38,739 nucleotides of DNA from a virus (IMGVR_UViG_3300046009_011788:1-38739), one strand, 5' to 3'; positions 25,793 through 33,092 are shown, numbered from the stretch's first letter. Notes: generated from the sequence alone by a model not told the origin. Made by a program: numbers and translations.

Positions 25793-26799
25793 CTATACTA
25801 ATTACAGGAGCAGCAGGAGGAATTGGCTCTACGTTAGCATTACAACTAATAAACAAAAACTATAAAGTTATTGGATTTGATAATTTAAATAATGGTTATC
25901 TATCAAATCTTGAGGAAAATGGTAAAAAATTTTGTGAATTGATTGTTGGTGATATAAGAGATAATGAACTTTTAGTTAAATCTATTGAAAAATATAATGT
26001 AGAAAATATAATACATCTAGCTGCTATATCATCATTACCCGCATGTGAAAGTAATCCAAATGAATGTTTTCAAGTAAATGTTGCAGGCACAGCCTCAGTG
26101 CTAGATGCTGCCAAAAAATGTATGATTAAAAGAGTAATAGTTGCAAGTACATCTGCGATTTATGAGAACAATAATGTTTCAGACGCGCCTTTCAAGGAAA
26201 CAATACAAGTTAATCCTAGATTATTTTATCCATTATCAAAAAAATTGATGGAAGATATAGTTTTGTCATACAATAGCAATTATAATATGGATGTAGTAAC
26301 ATTAAGATTTTTCAATGTGTTTGGACCAAGACAAGATATCCATAGAATAACTCCCCCTTTAATAAATTATATTGTTAAACAACATAAGAATAAAGAAAAA
26401 ATTACATTTTATTCAAACGGTGATCAAGTTAGAGACTATATCCACGCTAATGATGTTACTAAATGTATAGAACAATGCCTTAAAAAAGAAAATATTTCTA
26501 ATGAAATATTTAATGTATGCACCGAAACTTTAACCTCAGTGAAAAATATTATTCAATATGCAGAAAAAGCTTTTAACACTAAGTTGAATTACACATATGA
26601 ACAACCGAAAAATTATTGGAATACTTATCAACAATTGTTTCATGGTTATCCATTGAACAGATCTGTAATAGAAAAAGAAGTCAATAAGTTCGCTCTAGGC
26701 AGTTTAGAAAAATGTAAAAATATTTTAGAATGGATTCCTAATTGTAATATTGAAGAGTTAATGATACAAAGCATGAGAGAAAATTATGAAAGATATTAA
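25789..26799 (+). CDS. NAD-dependent sugar epimerase (GalE/WbpP-like SDR)
   Basis: A 336-residue extended SDR starting at TTG 25789, which overlaps the preceding TGA. No ATG lies nearby, and the NAD loop ILITGAAGGIGS begins at residue 3, so the rare TTG start is credible. Other features: DNLNNGYLSN, HLAAISSLPACE, ASTSAIYE, the catalytic YPLSKKLMED (YxxxK), RFFNVFGPRQD and QVRDYIHANDV. It resembles UDP-sugar 4-epimerases of the WbpP type. It overlaps the following DUF3310-like gene by 14 bases and is the last gene of the sugar block. Confidence 0.85.
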   Translation: MTILITGAAGGIGSTLALQLINKNYKVIGFDNLNNGYLSNLEENGKKFCELIVGDIRDNELLVKSIEKYNVENIIHLAAISSLPACESNPNECFQVNVAGTASVLDAAKKCMIKRVIVASTSAIYENNNVSDAPFKETIQVNPRLFYPLSKKLMEDIVLSYNSNYNMDVVTLRFFNVFGPRQDIHRITPPLINYIVKQHKNKEKITFYSNGDQVRDYIHANDVTKCIEQCLKKENISNEIFNVCTETLTSVKNIIQYAEKAFNTKLNYTYEQPKNYWNTYQQLFHGYPLNRSVIEKEVNKFALGSLEKCKNILEWIPNCNIEELMIQSMRENYERY

Positions 26800-27094
26800 T
26801 TACAAATACAATGAAAAAGAACTTTTAACCCAAATTCAAGAATATGTAGATTCAACTTATAATGAACACTACGCCCAAGGGAAAATTCAAACTACAGAAT
26901 TCATTATTGATTCTGGTCATGGTATTGGTCATACTGTCGGTAACATCATGAAGTATTCCCAAAGATATGGGAAAAAAGAAGGAAGGAATAGGAAGGACAT
27001 ACTAAAGATTATACACTATGCATTAATAATGCTGTATGTACATGATACAGAAACAACTAATAATAACCAAGAAACAGATTTTCATCGAGTATAA
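26786..27094 (+). CDS. DUF3310-like phage protein
   Basis: A 102-residue protein with the pattern of DUF3310 (the phage nucleotide-kinase-like family): YNEHYAQGKIQTTEFI, then GHTVGNIMKYSQRYGKK, and KDILKIIHYALIML. These three blocks correspond to the usual HYxxG/IE, GNAxKYxxRxxxK and DLxKAxwYl signatures. The family is common in phage replication regions, and its activity is not established. It lies between the sugar block and the sliding clamp and overlaps the sugar epimerase gene. Confidence 0.68.
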   Translation: MKDINYKYNEKELLTQIQEYVDSTYNEHYAQGKIQTTEFIIDSGHGIGHTVGNIMKYSQRYGKKEGRNRKDILKIIHYALIMLYVHDTETTNNNQETDFHRV

Positions 27095-27105
27095 AGGAAA
27101 ATGAG

Positions 27106-27762
27106 ATGCAATTTAGTAATGAAACAATTCAAATTCTTAAGAATTTTGCGAGCATCAACAGCAATATTCTTATTCGCAAGGGTAAAATTTTATCAACAAT
27201 TAGTACTGCTAAGAATATTTTTGCCAAGGCATCTGTAGCAGAAGACTTTCCTGTTGAAGTTCCGATCTATGATCTAAATTCATTGTTAGCATTGTTGACT
27301 CTAATGGATCAACAGAATGTAGAGTTTGGTGAAAAGTCTTTGACCATCTCAAAGGATGGAGGTAAGTTTGAGTATTTTTATTCTAATGCTAATGTCATTG
27401 TAGCAGCACCAGACAAGAACATTGAACTTGATAACCATTATCAGTTTAAGTTGACTGCTGAAGATGTTAATATGATTATGAAGGCAGCGGCAATCACAGC
27501 AGCTCCTACTATTTCAGTAAGTTGTAGCAATCAACAAGTTGTTTTAACTGTTGGTGATAAAAAGAATGATACTGCGAATAGTTACAATAAACAGATTGGG
27601 CCCGGCATTGAGGACTTTGAATGTCATATGGCAGTTGAAAACTTCAAGTTGATTCCGGATGCTTATTCTGTTACTATTAGTAAGAAGAAATTCTTCCATT
27701 TTAAACATGAAACAAAGTCAATTGAATACTTTGTTGCTATGGAACCTGATTCAGTAGTATGA
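27106..27762 (+). CDS. 45: DNA polymerase sliding clamp gp45
   Basis: A 218-residue clamp (T4 gp45 is 228), which encircles DNA to give the polymerase processivity and, in T4-like phages, also activates late transcription. The order of T4 genes 45-44-62-regA downstream, the segments ILIRKGKILSTIS and VPIYDLNSLLALLTLM, and the C-terminal SIEYFVAMEPDSVV support it. A good ribosome site (AAGGA) precedes ATG 27106. It overlaps a 54-residue ORF by four bases. In T4 gene 44 follows directly; here a glycosyltransferase and a transporter come between. Confidence 0.9.
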   Translation: MQFSNETIQILKNFASINSNILIRKGKILSTISTAKNIFAKASVAEDFPVEVPIYDLNSLLALLTLMDQQNVEFGEKSLTISKDGGKFEYFYSNANVIVAAPDKNIELDNHYQFKLTAEDVNMIMKAAAITAAPTISVSCSNQQVVLTVGDKKNDTANSYNKQIGPGIEDFECHMAVENFKLIPDAYSVTISKKKFFHFKHETKSIEYFVAMEPDSVV

Positions 27763-27923
27763 TAAAAGGTGAAGAAAATATTCAATATGTTGCTCGCATT
27801 ATAAGTGAACGAGAATGTGGTACTCAAGATCAATGGGAGTATTACATACCTCGCGCATGGGAAATAATTTTGCTTGTAGAGCAATTGGGGTTTCTCAATA
27901 AGAAACGCTTTTGGGGTGAGTAA
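27759..27923 (+). CDS. Small protein of unknown function (54 aa)
   Basis: A short gene whose ATG overlaps the sliding-clamp stop as ATGA; it ends in TAA at 27921-27923. The product is rich in aromatic and charged residues (EYYIPRAWEIILLVEQL) and has no membrane segment or known motif. Tight coupling to gene 45 and coding-like composition argue that it is real. A clamp-related role is only a guess from position. Confidence 0.6.
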   Translation: MIKGEENIQYVARIISERECGTQDQWEYYIPRAWEIILLVEQLGFLNKKRFWGE

Positions 27924-27929
27924 ATAATT

Positions 27930-28709
27930 ATGAAAAAATCTAAAACAACAATTAAACCAAAAGTCATAAAAGAAAAAAGTGTGATGATTGGCACTCCCAT
28001 GTATAATGGACAATGCTTCCATGGATATACATCGAGTATCATTGAGAATGTTCTTGATCTACGGAACAATGGCATAGGAGCATACTGGTATTTTGTTGCT
28101 AATGAAAGTTTAATACCTCGAGGAAGAAACTATATCGTCGACTACTTTATGAAATCATCTTGCACACACCTCATGTTCATTGATGCAGATATTAGTTTTC
28201 CATCTACATCTATTCGAGAATTGGTAAGTGCAGATGAAGATATTGTTTGTGCTGCTTATCCTAAGAAGTTTATTGATTGGAATAGAATTAATTATGTTGG
28301 CTCACAAGTAAGGGGACCATATGTTAATCTAAAAGATTATGCTTCTTCTTATGTTATTAACTTTATGGATAATACTGCAGAACAAAAAGCTAATAATAAG
28401 GGCTTAGTTGAAGCAAGACATTCTGGTACGGGGTTTATGCTTATATCAAGAAATGTATTTGAAAAGATGCAACCTGATTTGCCTCAAGCAAGGGCTTCTA
28501 ATTTTGGGGCAAACAATTCTTGGTATACAGAATATTTCAGAACAGATATTGATGAGGATGGAGTATTTCAATCTGAGGATTGGTTCTTCTGTAATACATG
28601 GAGAGATATTGGAGGAAAAATTTATTTGAATCTAAACATTAAATTAAATCACATTGGAACGTATGTATTTGAAGGTGATATATTGGCAACAGGGGCAAAT
28701 GTCACATAA
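27930..28709 (+). CDS. GT-A glycosyltransferase (phage type)
   Basis: A 259-residue protein with a GT-A-like core: SVMIGTPMYNGQCFHGY (about 17-33), SLIPRGRNYIVDYFM, the metal site HLMFIDADISFP (DxD-like, about 80-91), GTGFMLISRNVFE and a distal SEDWFFCN. This layout is common among T4-like phage glycosyltransferases of unknown acceptor. It lies inside the replication operon, between genes 45 and 44, far from the sugar block. That makes phage DNA or a replication-linked acceptor worth considering, although no base-modification enzyme is seen. A charged, Lys-rich N-terminal tail precedes the domain. Confidence 0.75.
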   Translation: MKKSKTTIKPKVIKEKSVMIGTPMYNGQCFHGYTSSIIENVLDLRNNGIGAYWYFVANESLIPRGRNYIVDYFMKSSCTHLMFIDADISFPSTSIRELVSADEDIVCAAYPKKFIDWNRINYVGSQVRGPYVNLKDYASSYVINFMDNTAEQKANNKGLVEARHSGTGFMLISRNVFEKMQPDLPQARASNFGANNSWYTEYFRTDIDEDGVFQSEDWFFCNTWRDIGGKIYLNLNIKLNHIGTYVFEGDILATGANVT

Positions 28710-28712
28710 ATA
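28705..28712 (+). promoter_or_regulatory. Possible late promoter variant (CATAAATA)
   Basis: CATAAATA overlaps the stop codon of the glycosyltransferase gene and lies 23 bases before the transporter ATG. It differs from the T4 late box TATAAATA only in the first base. It is weaker evidence than the exact boxes at 9673, 32189 and 37041. Confidence 0.4.
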
Positions 28713-28734
28713 CTTATTTCCTTAAGGAGTAAAA

Positions 28735-29352
28735 ATGTTAAACAAAATCTTAGATGGCGTGGATCGTGCACTTGCATATAAATTAATGCTTGCGCATATC
28801 ATTATTATTGCTATCAGCAATTATGTTGTGCAATTTAAGATCGATGTGTTTGGTAGTCCATTAGCTGTAGCAGCATTTACTTTCCCATTAGTTGTTGTTC
28901 TTACAGACTTAACTGTAAGAATGTTGGGTAAGCAAACTGGTAGAGCAGTAATTACACTTGCTTTTATTCCAGCAATTTTAGTTAGTATGGCAGTAGTAAA
29001 ATTAGGTGGTGCGCCAGACTCAGTCGCATTTAGAATTGGTCTAGGTTCAGGAGTAGCATATTTTCTTAGTAATCTTCTTGATGTATACGTGTTTCAATAC
29101 ATCAGAGAAAAGTATCAAACCTGGTGGTTAGCTCCTGCATTGAGTAGTGTTGTTAGTACATTCTTAGATACATATGTGTTTTTCTTCACAGCATTTGCTG
29201 GAGGAGAGAACGAGTTTATGGCTGCTAATTGGCATATTGTAGCAACCAATAATTCTATATCAAAAGTGATTGTTAGTTTATTAGTTATTTTACCAGCATA
29301 TGGTATTTTATTGAATCATTTGCAGAGTAAAATGGCAAAATCTGAGCAGTAA
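28735..29352 (+). CDS. yhhQ: Queuosine precursor transporter (YhhQ/VUT family)
   Basis: A 205-residue inner-membrane protein with about six hydrophobic segments, of the VUT/YhhQ (QPTR) family, which imports the queuosine precursors preQ0/preQ1. Diagnostic are FTFPLVVVLTDLTVRMLGKQTGR (written in part: PLVVVLTDLTVR, about 57-68) and the later SNLLDVYVFQYIREK. A strong AAGGAG ribosome site stands before ATG 28735. Together with the QueD-like enzyme at 2316 it suggests that the phage raises the cell's 7-deazaguanine supply, for tRNA or for DNA. It interrupts the T4-type order of genes 45 and 44. Confidence 0.88.
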   Translation: MLNKILDGVDRALAYKLMLAHIIIIAISNYVVQFKIDVFGSPLAVAAFTFPLVVVLTDLTVRMLGKQTGRAVITLAFIPAILVSMAVVKLGGAPDSVAFRIGLGSGVAYFLSNLLDVYVFQYIREKYQTWWLAPALSSVVSTFLDTYVFFFTAFAGGENEFMAANWHIVATNNSISKVIVSLLVILPAYGILLNHLQSKMAKSEQ

Positions 29353-29369
29353 TATATTATGGAGAAATT

Positions 29370-30311
29370 ATGGAAGTTCGTGATGAGCAGTTTTTGTGGG
29401 TTGAAAGATATCGCCCTCGCACTTTAGATGATTGTATTTTACCGGAAGAACAAAAAAAGTTCTTCCAGGTATTCTTAGATAAAGGCGAGATTCAAAATAT
29501 GTTATTGTGTGGCTCGGCTGGTGTGGGTAAAACTACAGTAGCCCGAGCTCTTTGTGAACAATTAGGTACAGATTATATCATCATTAACGGTTCAGAAGAA
29601 TCTGGTATTGATGTTCTACGTACCAAGATCAAACAGTTTGCTTCAAGTGTATCCTTTACTGGTAAGACGAAGGTTGTAATTTTAGATGAGGCAGACTATC
29701 TAAATCCTAATTCAACACAACCTGCTCTTCGGGCATTTATCGAAGAGTTCTCAGCAAATTGTAGATTCATTTTTACTTGTAACTTTAAGAATAGAATCAT
29801 TGCACCTCTGCATTCAAGATGTGCTGTAGTTGAATTTAAACTTACTAAAGAGGATAAACCAAAGATCGCTTCTCGTTTTATGAAGCGAGTGAAATTTATT
29901 CTTGAGAATGAGAATGTAGAATATAATGAAAAGGTTATTGCTACATTATTGTTGAAGCACTTTCCTGATTATCGTCGTATTCTAAATGAATTGCAGCGAT
30001 ACTCGGTATCGGGTAAGATTGATGAAGGTATTCTGGTAAATATATCCGACGAAAGTTTAAATGCACTAAAGAATGCACTGAGGGATAAAGATTGGAAAGC
30101 AATGCGATCATGGGTAGTAAGTAACTCAGATCAGGAACCGACTGCTATATTTAGAAAGATATATGATCAACTTGTAGATCAAGTGATTCAAGTTCCTCAG
30201 CTCGTTCTTATTCTTGCTGACTATCAATATAAGGCAGCATTTGTCGCAGATCAAGAAATTAATCTTGTGGCATGTCTTACAGAAATCATGGCGGGGGTAG
30301 AGTTTAAATGA
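29370..30311 (+). CDS. 44: Clamp loader large subunit gp44
   Basis: The ATPase subunit of the gp44/gp62 clamp loader, which opens and loads the gp45 clamp. 313 residues (T4 gp44 is 319). Seen: WVERYRPRTLDDCILP at the N-terminus, Walker A GSAGVGKTT (about 48-56), Walker B VILDEADYL (about 104-112), the sensor 1 region FIFTCNFKNRI, and the SRC motif in LHSRCAVVEF (about 150-159), which supplies the arginine finger. Its stop overlaps a 60-residue ORF as ATGA. Confidence 0.97.
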   Translation: MEVRDEQFLWVERYRPRTLDDCILPEEQKKFFQVFLDKGEIQNMLLCGSAGVGKTTVARALCEQLGTDYIIINGSEESGIDVLRTKIKQFASSVSFTGKTKVVILDEADYLNPNSTQPALRAFIEEFSANCRFIFTCNFKNRIIAPLHSRCAVVEFKLTKEDKPKIASRFMKRVKFILENENVEYNEKVIATLLLKHFPDYRRILNELQRYSVSGKIDEGILVNISDESLNALKNALRDKDWKAMRSWVVSNSDQEPTAIFRKIYDQLVDQVIQVPQLVLILADYQYKAAFVADQEINLVACLTEIMAGVEFK

Positions 30312-30490
30312 AATTAGCAGAATATTTTAAAGATACCAGATGTTCTTTTGTAACAGAACGTGGTACGGGATATAGAGTAGTATTCTTAGATTCATATTTT
30401 GAAATTGAACATGAAAGATTCTGCGAGTCATTTACAATGGCTGATTTCTATGCGAAAAGATGGGTAGATTATAATGACGACCCTGTTTAA
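30308..30490 (+). CDS. Small protein of unknown function (60 aa)
   Basis: A 60-residue ORF between genes 44 and 62, ATGA-coupled to gene 44 and overlapping gene 62 by 17 bases. It is rich in aromatic residues (YRVVFLDSYFEIEHERF) and acidic at the end. No family is recognised. The two-sided overlap inside a conserved operon supports a real gene; T4 has no gene here. Confidence 0.6.
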   Translation: MKLAEYFKDTRCSFVTERGTGYRVVFLDSYFEIEHERFCESFTMADFYAKRWVDYNDDPV

Positions 30491-30923
30491 TGAAAAACCG
30501 AAAGAAGAATATGTAGAGCAACCTTATAAAGCACCTGCGATTTCGCCTTTCGATTTTATTAATGCAATACACTATTCTAAAGAAAATCTAATAGTCGATG
30601 ATTGGTCAGAGAAGCAGTATAACGCATATCTGATTAATAGGGGACTGTCTTTTGGTCATGATACAGTAATACAAGCAAACGAGATGAATTCACGTCCTCA
30701 TCTCGACAAAGCATTACAAAATTCATTTCTAATAAATATAATTAGGGCTAAAAAAAGATTCAACAAATGGATCAAGCCTGAGAAGATTGATGCGATGGAA
30801 GTTATCAAAGAATACTATGGCTATAGCACAGAGAAAGCCCGCCAAGTCCTTCCATTGTTTTCAAATGAAAATATTAATGACCTTAAAAGAAAACTAATAA
30901 AAGGTGGACGGAATGGCCGATGA
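30474..30923 (+). CDS. 62: Clamp loader small subunit gp62
   Basis: The non-ATPase subunit of the clamp loader; 149 residues, shorter than T4 gp62 (187). The block SPFDFINAIHYSKENLI followed by YNAYLINRGLSF and VIQANEMNSRP is the family signature. Position between gene 44 and regA is as in T4. It overlaps the preceding small ORF by 17 bases and regA by 11. The truncation is at the C-terminal side, typical of T4-like marine phages. Confidence 0.92.
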   Translation: MTTLFNEKPKEEYVEQPYKAPAISPFDFINAIHYSKENLIVDDWSEKQYNAYLINRGLSFGHDTVIQANEMNSRPHLDKALQNSFLINIIRAKKRFNKWIKPEKIDAMEVIKEYYGYSTEKARQVLPLFSNENINDLKRKLIKGGRNGR

Positions 30924-31341
30924 ATTTTTTAAAATTGACTTCCCAGGATACAGTCCTTTAGAAGTTAATCTGGTTCAACCAGACGATTTTCTTAAAGTAA
31001 GAGAAACACTTACTCGTATTGGTGTAGCATCGAGAAAAGATAGAGTATTATATCAGTCTTGTCATATTCTACATAAGCAAGGCAGATACTTTATTGTTCA
31101 TTTTAAAGAACTATTTGCTTTAGATGGTAAACAAGCAGATCTGACCGATAACGATATCCAAAGACGTAATACGATTGCTAAGTTGCTTGTTGATTGGGGA
31201 TTAGTAAGTGTTATTGATCCTCATCTACATAATGATATAGCACCTTTATCCCAGATAAAAATTATATCATTTAAAGAAAAGAACGATTGGGACTTGCAGA
31301 CAAAGTACAATATAGGTAAAAAGAAACAATTAGTGGATTAA
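30913..31341 (+). CDS. regA: RegA translational repressor
   Basis: An RNA-binding protein that blocks ribosome access to early phage mRNAs, including the clamp-loader genes and its own. 142 residues from ATG 30913 (T4 RegA is 122). The block CHILHKQGRYFIVHFKELF followed by LDG (about residues 45-66) is diagnostic. The frame also allows a GTG at 30904, but the ribosome site AAGGTGG at 30901-30907 fits ATG 30913. As in T4 it follows gene 62; DNA polymerase gene 43 is not the next gene here. Confidence 0.94.
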   Translation: MADEFFKIDFPGYSPLEVNLVQPDDFLKVRETLTRIGVASRKDRVLYQSCHILHKQGRYFIVHFKELFALDGKQADLTDNDIQRRNTIAKLLVDWGLVSVIDPHLHNDIAPLSQIKIISFKEKNDWDLQTKYNIGKKKQLVD

Positions 31342-31342
31342 T

Positions 31343-32185
31343 ATGCAAAAAATTCTTATTATGGGTTTACCGGGTTCGGGCAAAACATACTTTGCAGAAC
31401 GTTTAAAAGTTTATTTAGAAATAAATGGTAACTTTGACCTATCTAAAATAACAAGTGATGTTCCTTATCCAAGAGTTAATACTAAAGTAGATTGGTTCAA
31501 TGCGGATGAAATTCGTAGACGATTCAATGATTGGGATTTTTCCCACGAAGGTAGAATTCGTCAAAGTATTCGAATGTTTGAATTTGCAATGAAATGCACT
31601 GGAGATTATGTTATTTGCGATTTTGTGGCTCCTTTGCCAGAAATGCGACATAATTTCAAAGCCGACTGGACTATCTGGATGGATACTATTGACCAAAGCA
31701 GATATGATGACACAAATAAAATGTTTGTACCTCCAGACATTTATGATTTTCGTATCACAGAACAAAATGCGGATAAATGGGTACAGTATGTAGGTGAAAT
31801 GATTATTGCCAATAAAAGAAGACCTATGTTTGATTGGCGTAAAGAAACTGTACAAATGCTAGGTCGTTGGCAACCTTGGCATGCTGGGCACAGAGCATTA
31901 TTTGAAAGAGCTTTGGCAAAAACAGGTCAAGTATGTATAATGATTAGAGACTGTCAAGGATGGAATGGATCTAATCCCTTTGCTATTAATCAAGTAACTG
32001 ATTACATAAAAAGAGATCTTGACCCATTATATCAGGGCATGTATACAATAATGGTGGTACCTAACATTGTCAATATTACTTATGGTAGAGATGTTGGGTA
32101 TAAAATAGAGCAAGAAGTTTTTGATGATTCTGTCCATAGTATTTCTGCCACAAAGATCAGAAAACAGATGGGATTAGAGTCGTAA
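31343..32185 (+). CDS. Two-domain P-loop kinase and nucleotidylyltransferase (NadR-like layout)
   Basis: A 280-residue fusion. Residues 1-165 form a P-loop kinase: Walker A GLPGSGKT (8-15), then FNADEIRRRFNDWDFS, a pattern like adenylylsulfate kinase. The C-terminal part is a cytidylyltransferase-type nucleotidylyltransferase with GRWQPWHAGHRALF (HxGH, about 173-186) and the closing SISATKIRK (ISxTxxR, about 266-274). NadR and bifunctional NAD-salvage enzymes combine the same activities in the opposite order; APS kinase/ATP sulfurylase fusions are another possibility. It follows regA with one base between, so it is part of that operon. Confidence 0.78.
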   Translation: MQKILIMGLPGSGKTYFAERLKVYLEINGNFDLSKITSDVPYPRVNTKVDWFNADEIRRRFNDWDFSHEGRIRQSIRMFEFAMKCTGDYVICDFVAPLPEMRHNFKADWTIWMDTIDQSRYDDTNKMFVPPDIYDFRITEQNADKWVQYVGEMIIANKRRPMFDWRKETVQMLGRWQPWHAGHRALFERALAKTGQVCIMIRDCQGWNGSNPFAINQVTDYIKRDLDPLYQGMYTIMVVPNIVNITYGRDVGYKIEQEVFDDSVHSISATKIRKQMGLES

Positions 32186-32188
32186 GCA

Positions 32189-32196
32189 TATAAATA
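32189..32196 (+). promoter_or_regulatory. T4-type late promoter (TATAAATA) for hsp20
   Basis: An exact TATAAATA box just after the previous stop codon and 110 bases before the hsp20 start. Transcription would begin near 32202, so the transcript carries the structured leader described next. Confidence 0.78.
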
Positions 32197-32207
32197 ATAT
32201 TATCCCC

Positions 32208-32274
32208 GGGATGGGACTAGCATACCAGCGAAGGCTAGTAAAATATCCACTGGTGCCAACGCCATATGGGTTGG
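32208..32274 (+). ncRNA. Structured pseudoknot leader upstream of hsp20 (manA-motif-like candidate)
   Basis: The about 100-base leader of hsp20 folds well by eye. Stem 1: ACTAGC (32216-32221) with GCTAGT (32234-32239), perfect, 12-base loop. The loop contains ACCAG (32224-32228), complementary to CTGGT (32250-32254), forming a pseudoknot. GGAT (32209-32212) can pair ATCC (32245-32248), enclosing stem 1. Stem 3: CCAAC (32256-32260) with GTTGG (32270-32274). The manA RNA motif, a cis-regulatory candidate found in cyanophages and marine metagenomes and, as I recall, linked to ibpA-type chaperone genes, is the closest known candidate. The ribosome site AGGAG (32294-32298) lies outside the stems. 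Confidence 0.62.
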
Positions 32275-32305
32275 AAACTTTAACTCGCTTAATAGGAGAA
32301 CTACT

Positions 32306-32806
32306 ATGACACTAGTACCACGTAACGTTTTGGATATGTTTAAGGACTTAGATAAGTTCTATGTGGGTTTCGATGATAATTGGAATCGTATGGCTAAGCT
32401 ACACGATGATTTGACCAAAAATATTCCTAACTATCCCCCATACAATATCCGCAAAGTTGAGGATAACAAATACGTCATTGAACTAGCAGTTGCCGGATTT
32501 GGTAAATCAGATATCGAGATTACTCTTGAAAACAACAAGCTTATCATCAGTGGTAATACTGCAGATGATAATGATAATTTCTTGTTTAAGGGTATCGCAA
32601 GTCGCGCTTTTACTCGCACTTTTGCTCTAGATGACCACATCGAGATTGAAAATGCAGAAATGATGAATGGCATGCTTCGTATTGCTCTTGAGAAAATTAT
32701 TCCAGAGCACAAGAAGCCTCGCAAAATTGAAGTAAAAGAAAACGGCGAATCTAAAGCCAAAAAATCCGATAAACAACTACTGGTAGAAAATGACACTAAT
32801 CTCTAA
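32306..32806 (+). CDS. hsp20: Small heat shock protein Hsp20
   Basis: An ATP-independent holding chaperone of 166 residues, IbpA-like. The alpha-crystallin domain spans about residues 45-130: KYVIELAVAGFGKSDIEI, KLIISGNTA, FARAFTRTF-type strand (seen as SRAFTRTFALDD) and GMLRIALEKIIPE, followed by the C-terminal IxI/V-like RKIEV that docks oligomers. Hsp20 genes are a frequent auxiliary gene of T4-like marine phages, presumably guarding late protein folding. Late promoter at 32189 and ribosome site AGGAG seven bases before the ATG. It overlaps the next small gene by 17 bases. Confidence 0.94.
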   Translation: MTLVPRNVLDMFKDLDKFYVGFDDNWNRMAKLHDDLTKNIPNYPPYNIRKVEDNKYVIELAVAGFGKSDIEITLENNKLIISGNTADDNDNFLFKGIASRAFTRTFALDDHIEIENAEMMNGMLRIALEKIIPEHKKPRKIEVKENGESKAKKSDKQLLVENDTNL

Positions 32807-32942
32807 TCTAAGCCTTATTTGGTCATGGTTAGAGAAAAAATTTAAAGTTCCTTCAGTTGCAGAGCTTTATCTCTCTAAAAGTATTGATCGAGCAGATTTC
32901 TCTTATAGAGAAAAAATACTTCAACAAAAAGGACTAATGTAA
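32790..32942 (+). CDS. Small DUF3563-like protein (50 aa)
   Basis: A 50-residue ORF overlapping the end of hsp20 and ending one base into the next ATG. The sequence PSVAELYLSKSIDRADFSYRE resembles DUF3563 proteins (YLAxAxDxxDLExR), small proteins of unknown function in proteobacteria. An amphipathic N-terminus (LSLIWSWLEKKF) could lie on membrane. The two-sided overlap supports it as a real gene. Confidence 0.58.
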   Translation: MTLISNLSLIWSWLEKKFKVPSVAELYLSKSIDRADFSYREKILQQKGLM

Positions 32943-33055
32943 TGGCTATTGCTAAATGTATTTCTACTGTTATCAAATCGATGATTAAAGGTCGCCAAAT
33001 GCGAATTAATAAAGAAGTACAAAAGTATTTGGAACAGCATAGAAAATATAATTAA
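32942..33055 (+). CDS. Small basic protein (37 aa)
   Basis: A 37-residue ORF coupled to the previous one (TAATG) and ending five bases before a perfect terminator hairpin. The product is basic (IKSMIKGRQMRINKEVQKY) with no known family. Coupling and the terminator support a real last cistron of the hsp20 transcript, but its small size leaves doubt. Confidence 0.5.
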   Translation: MAIAKCISTVIKSMIKGRQMRINKEVQKYLEQHRKYN

Positions 33056-33059
33056 AATA

Positions 33060-33083
33060 GTCCCCCGAAAGGGGGACTTTATT
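33060..33083 (+). terminator. Rho-independent terminator of the hsp20 operon
   Basis: A perfect seven-pair stem, GTCCCCC (33060-33066) and GGGGGAC (33071-33077), with a stable GAAA tetraloop and the T-rich tail TTTATT (33078-33083). It sits just ahead of the next gene (ATG 33093), whose ribosome site GGAG directly follows the tail. Confidence 0.92.
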
Positions 33084-33092
33084 GGAGAAATT

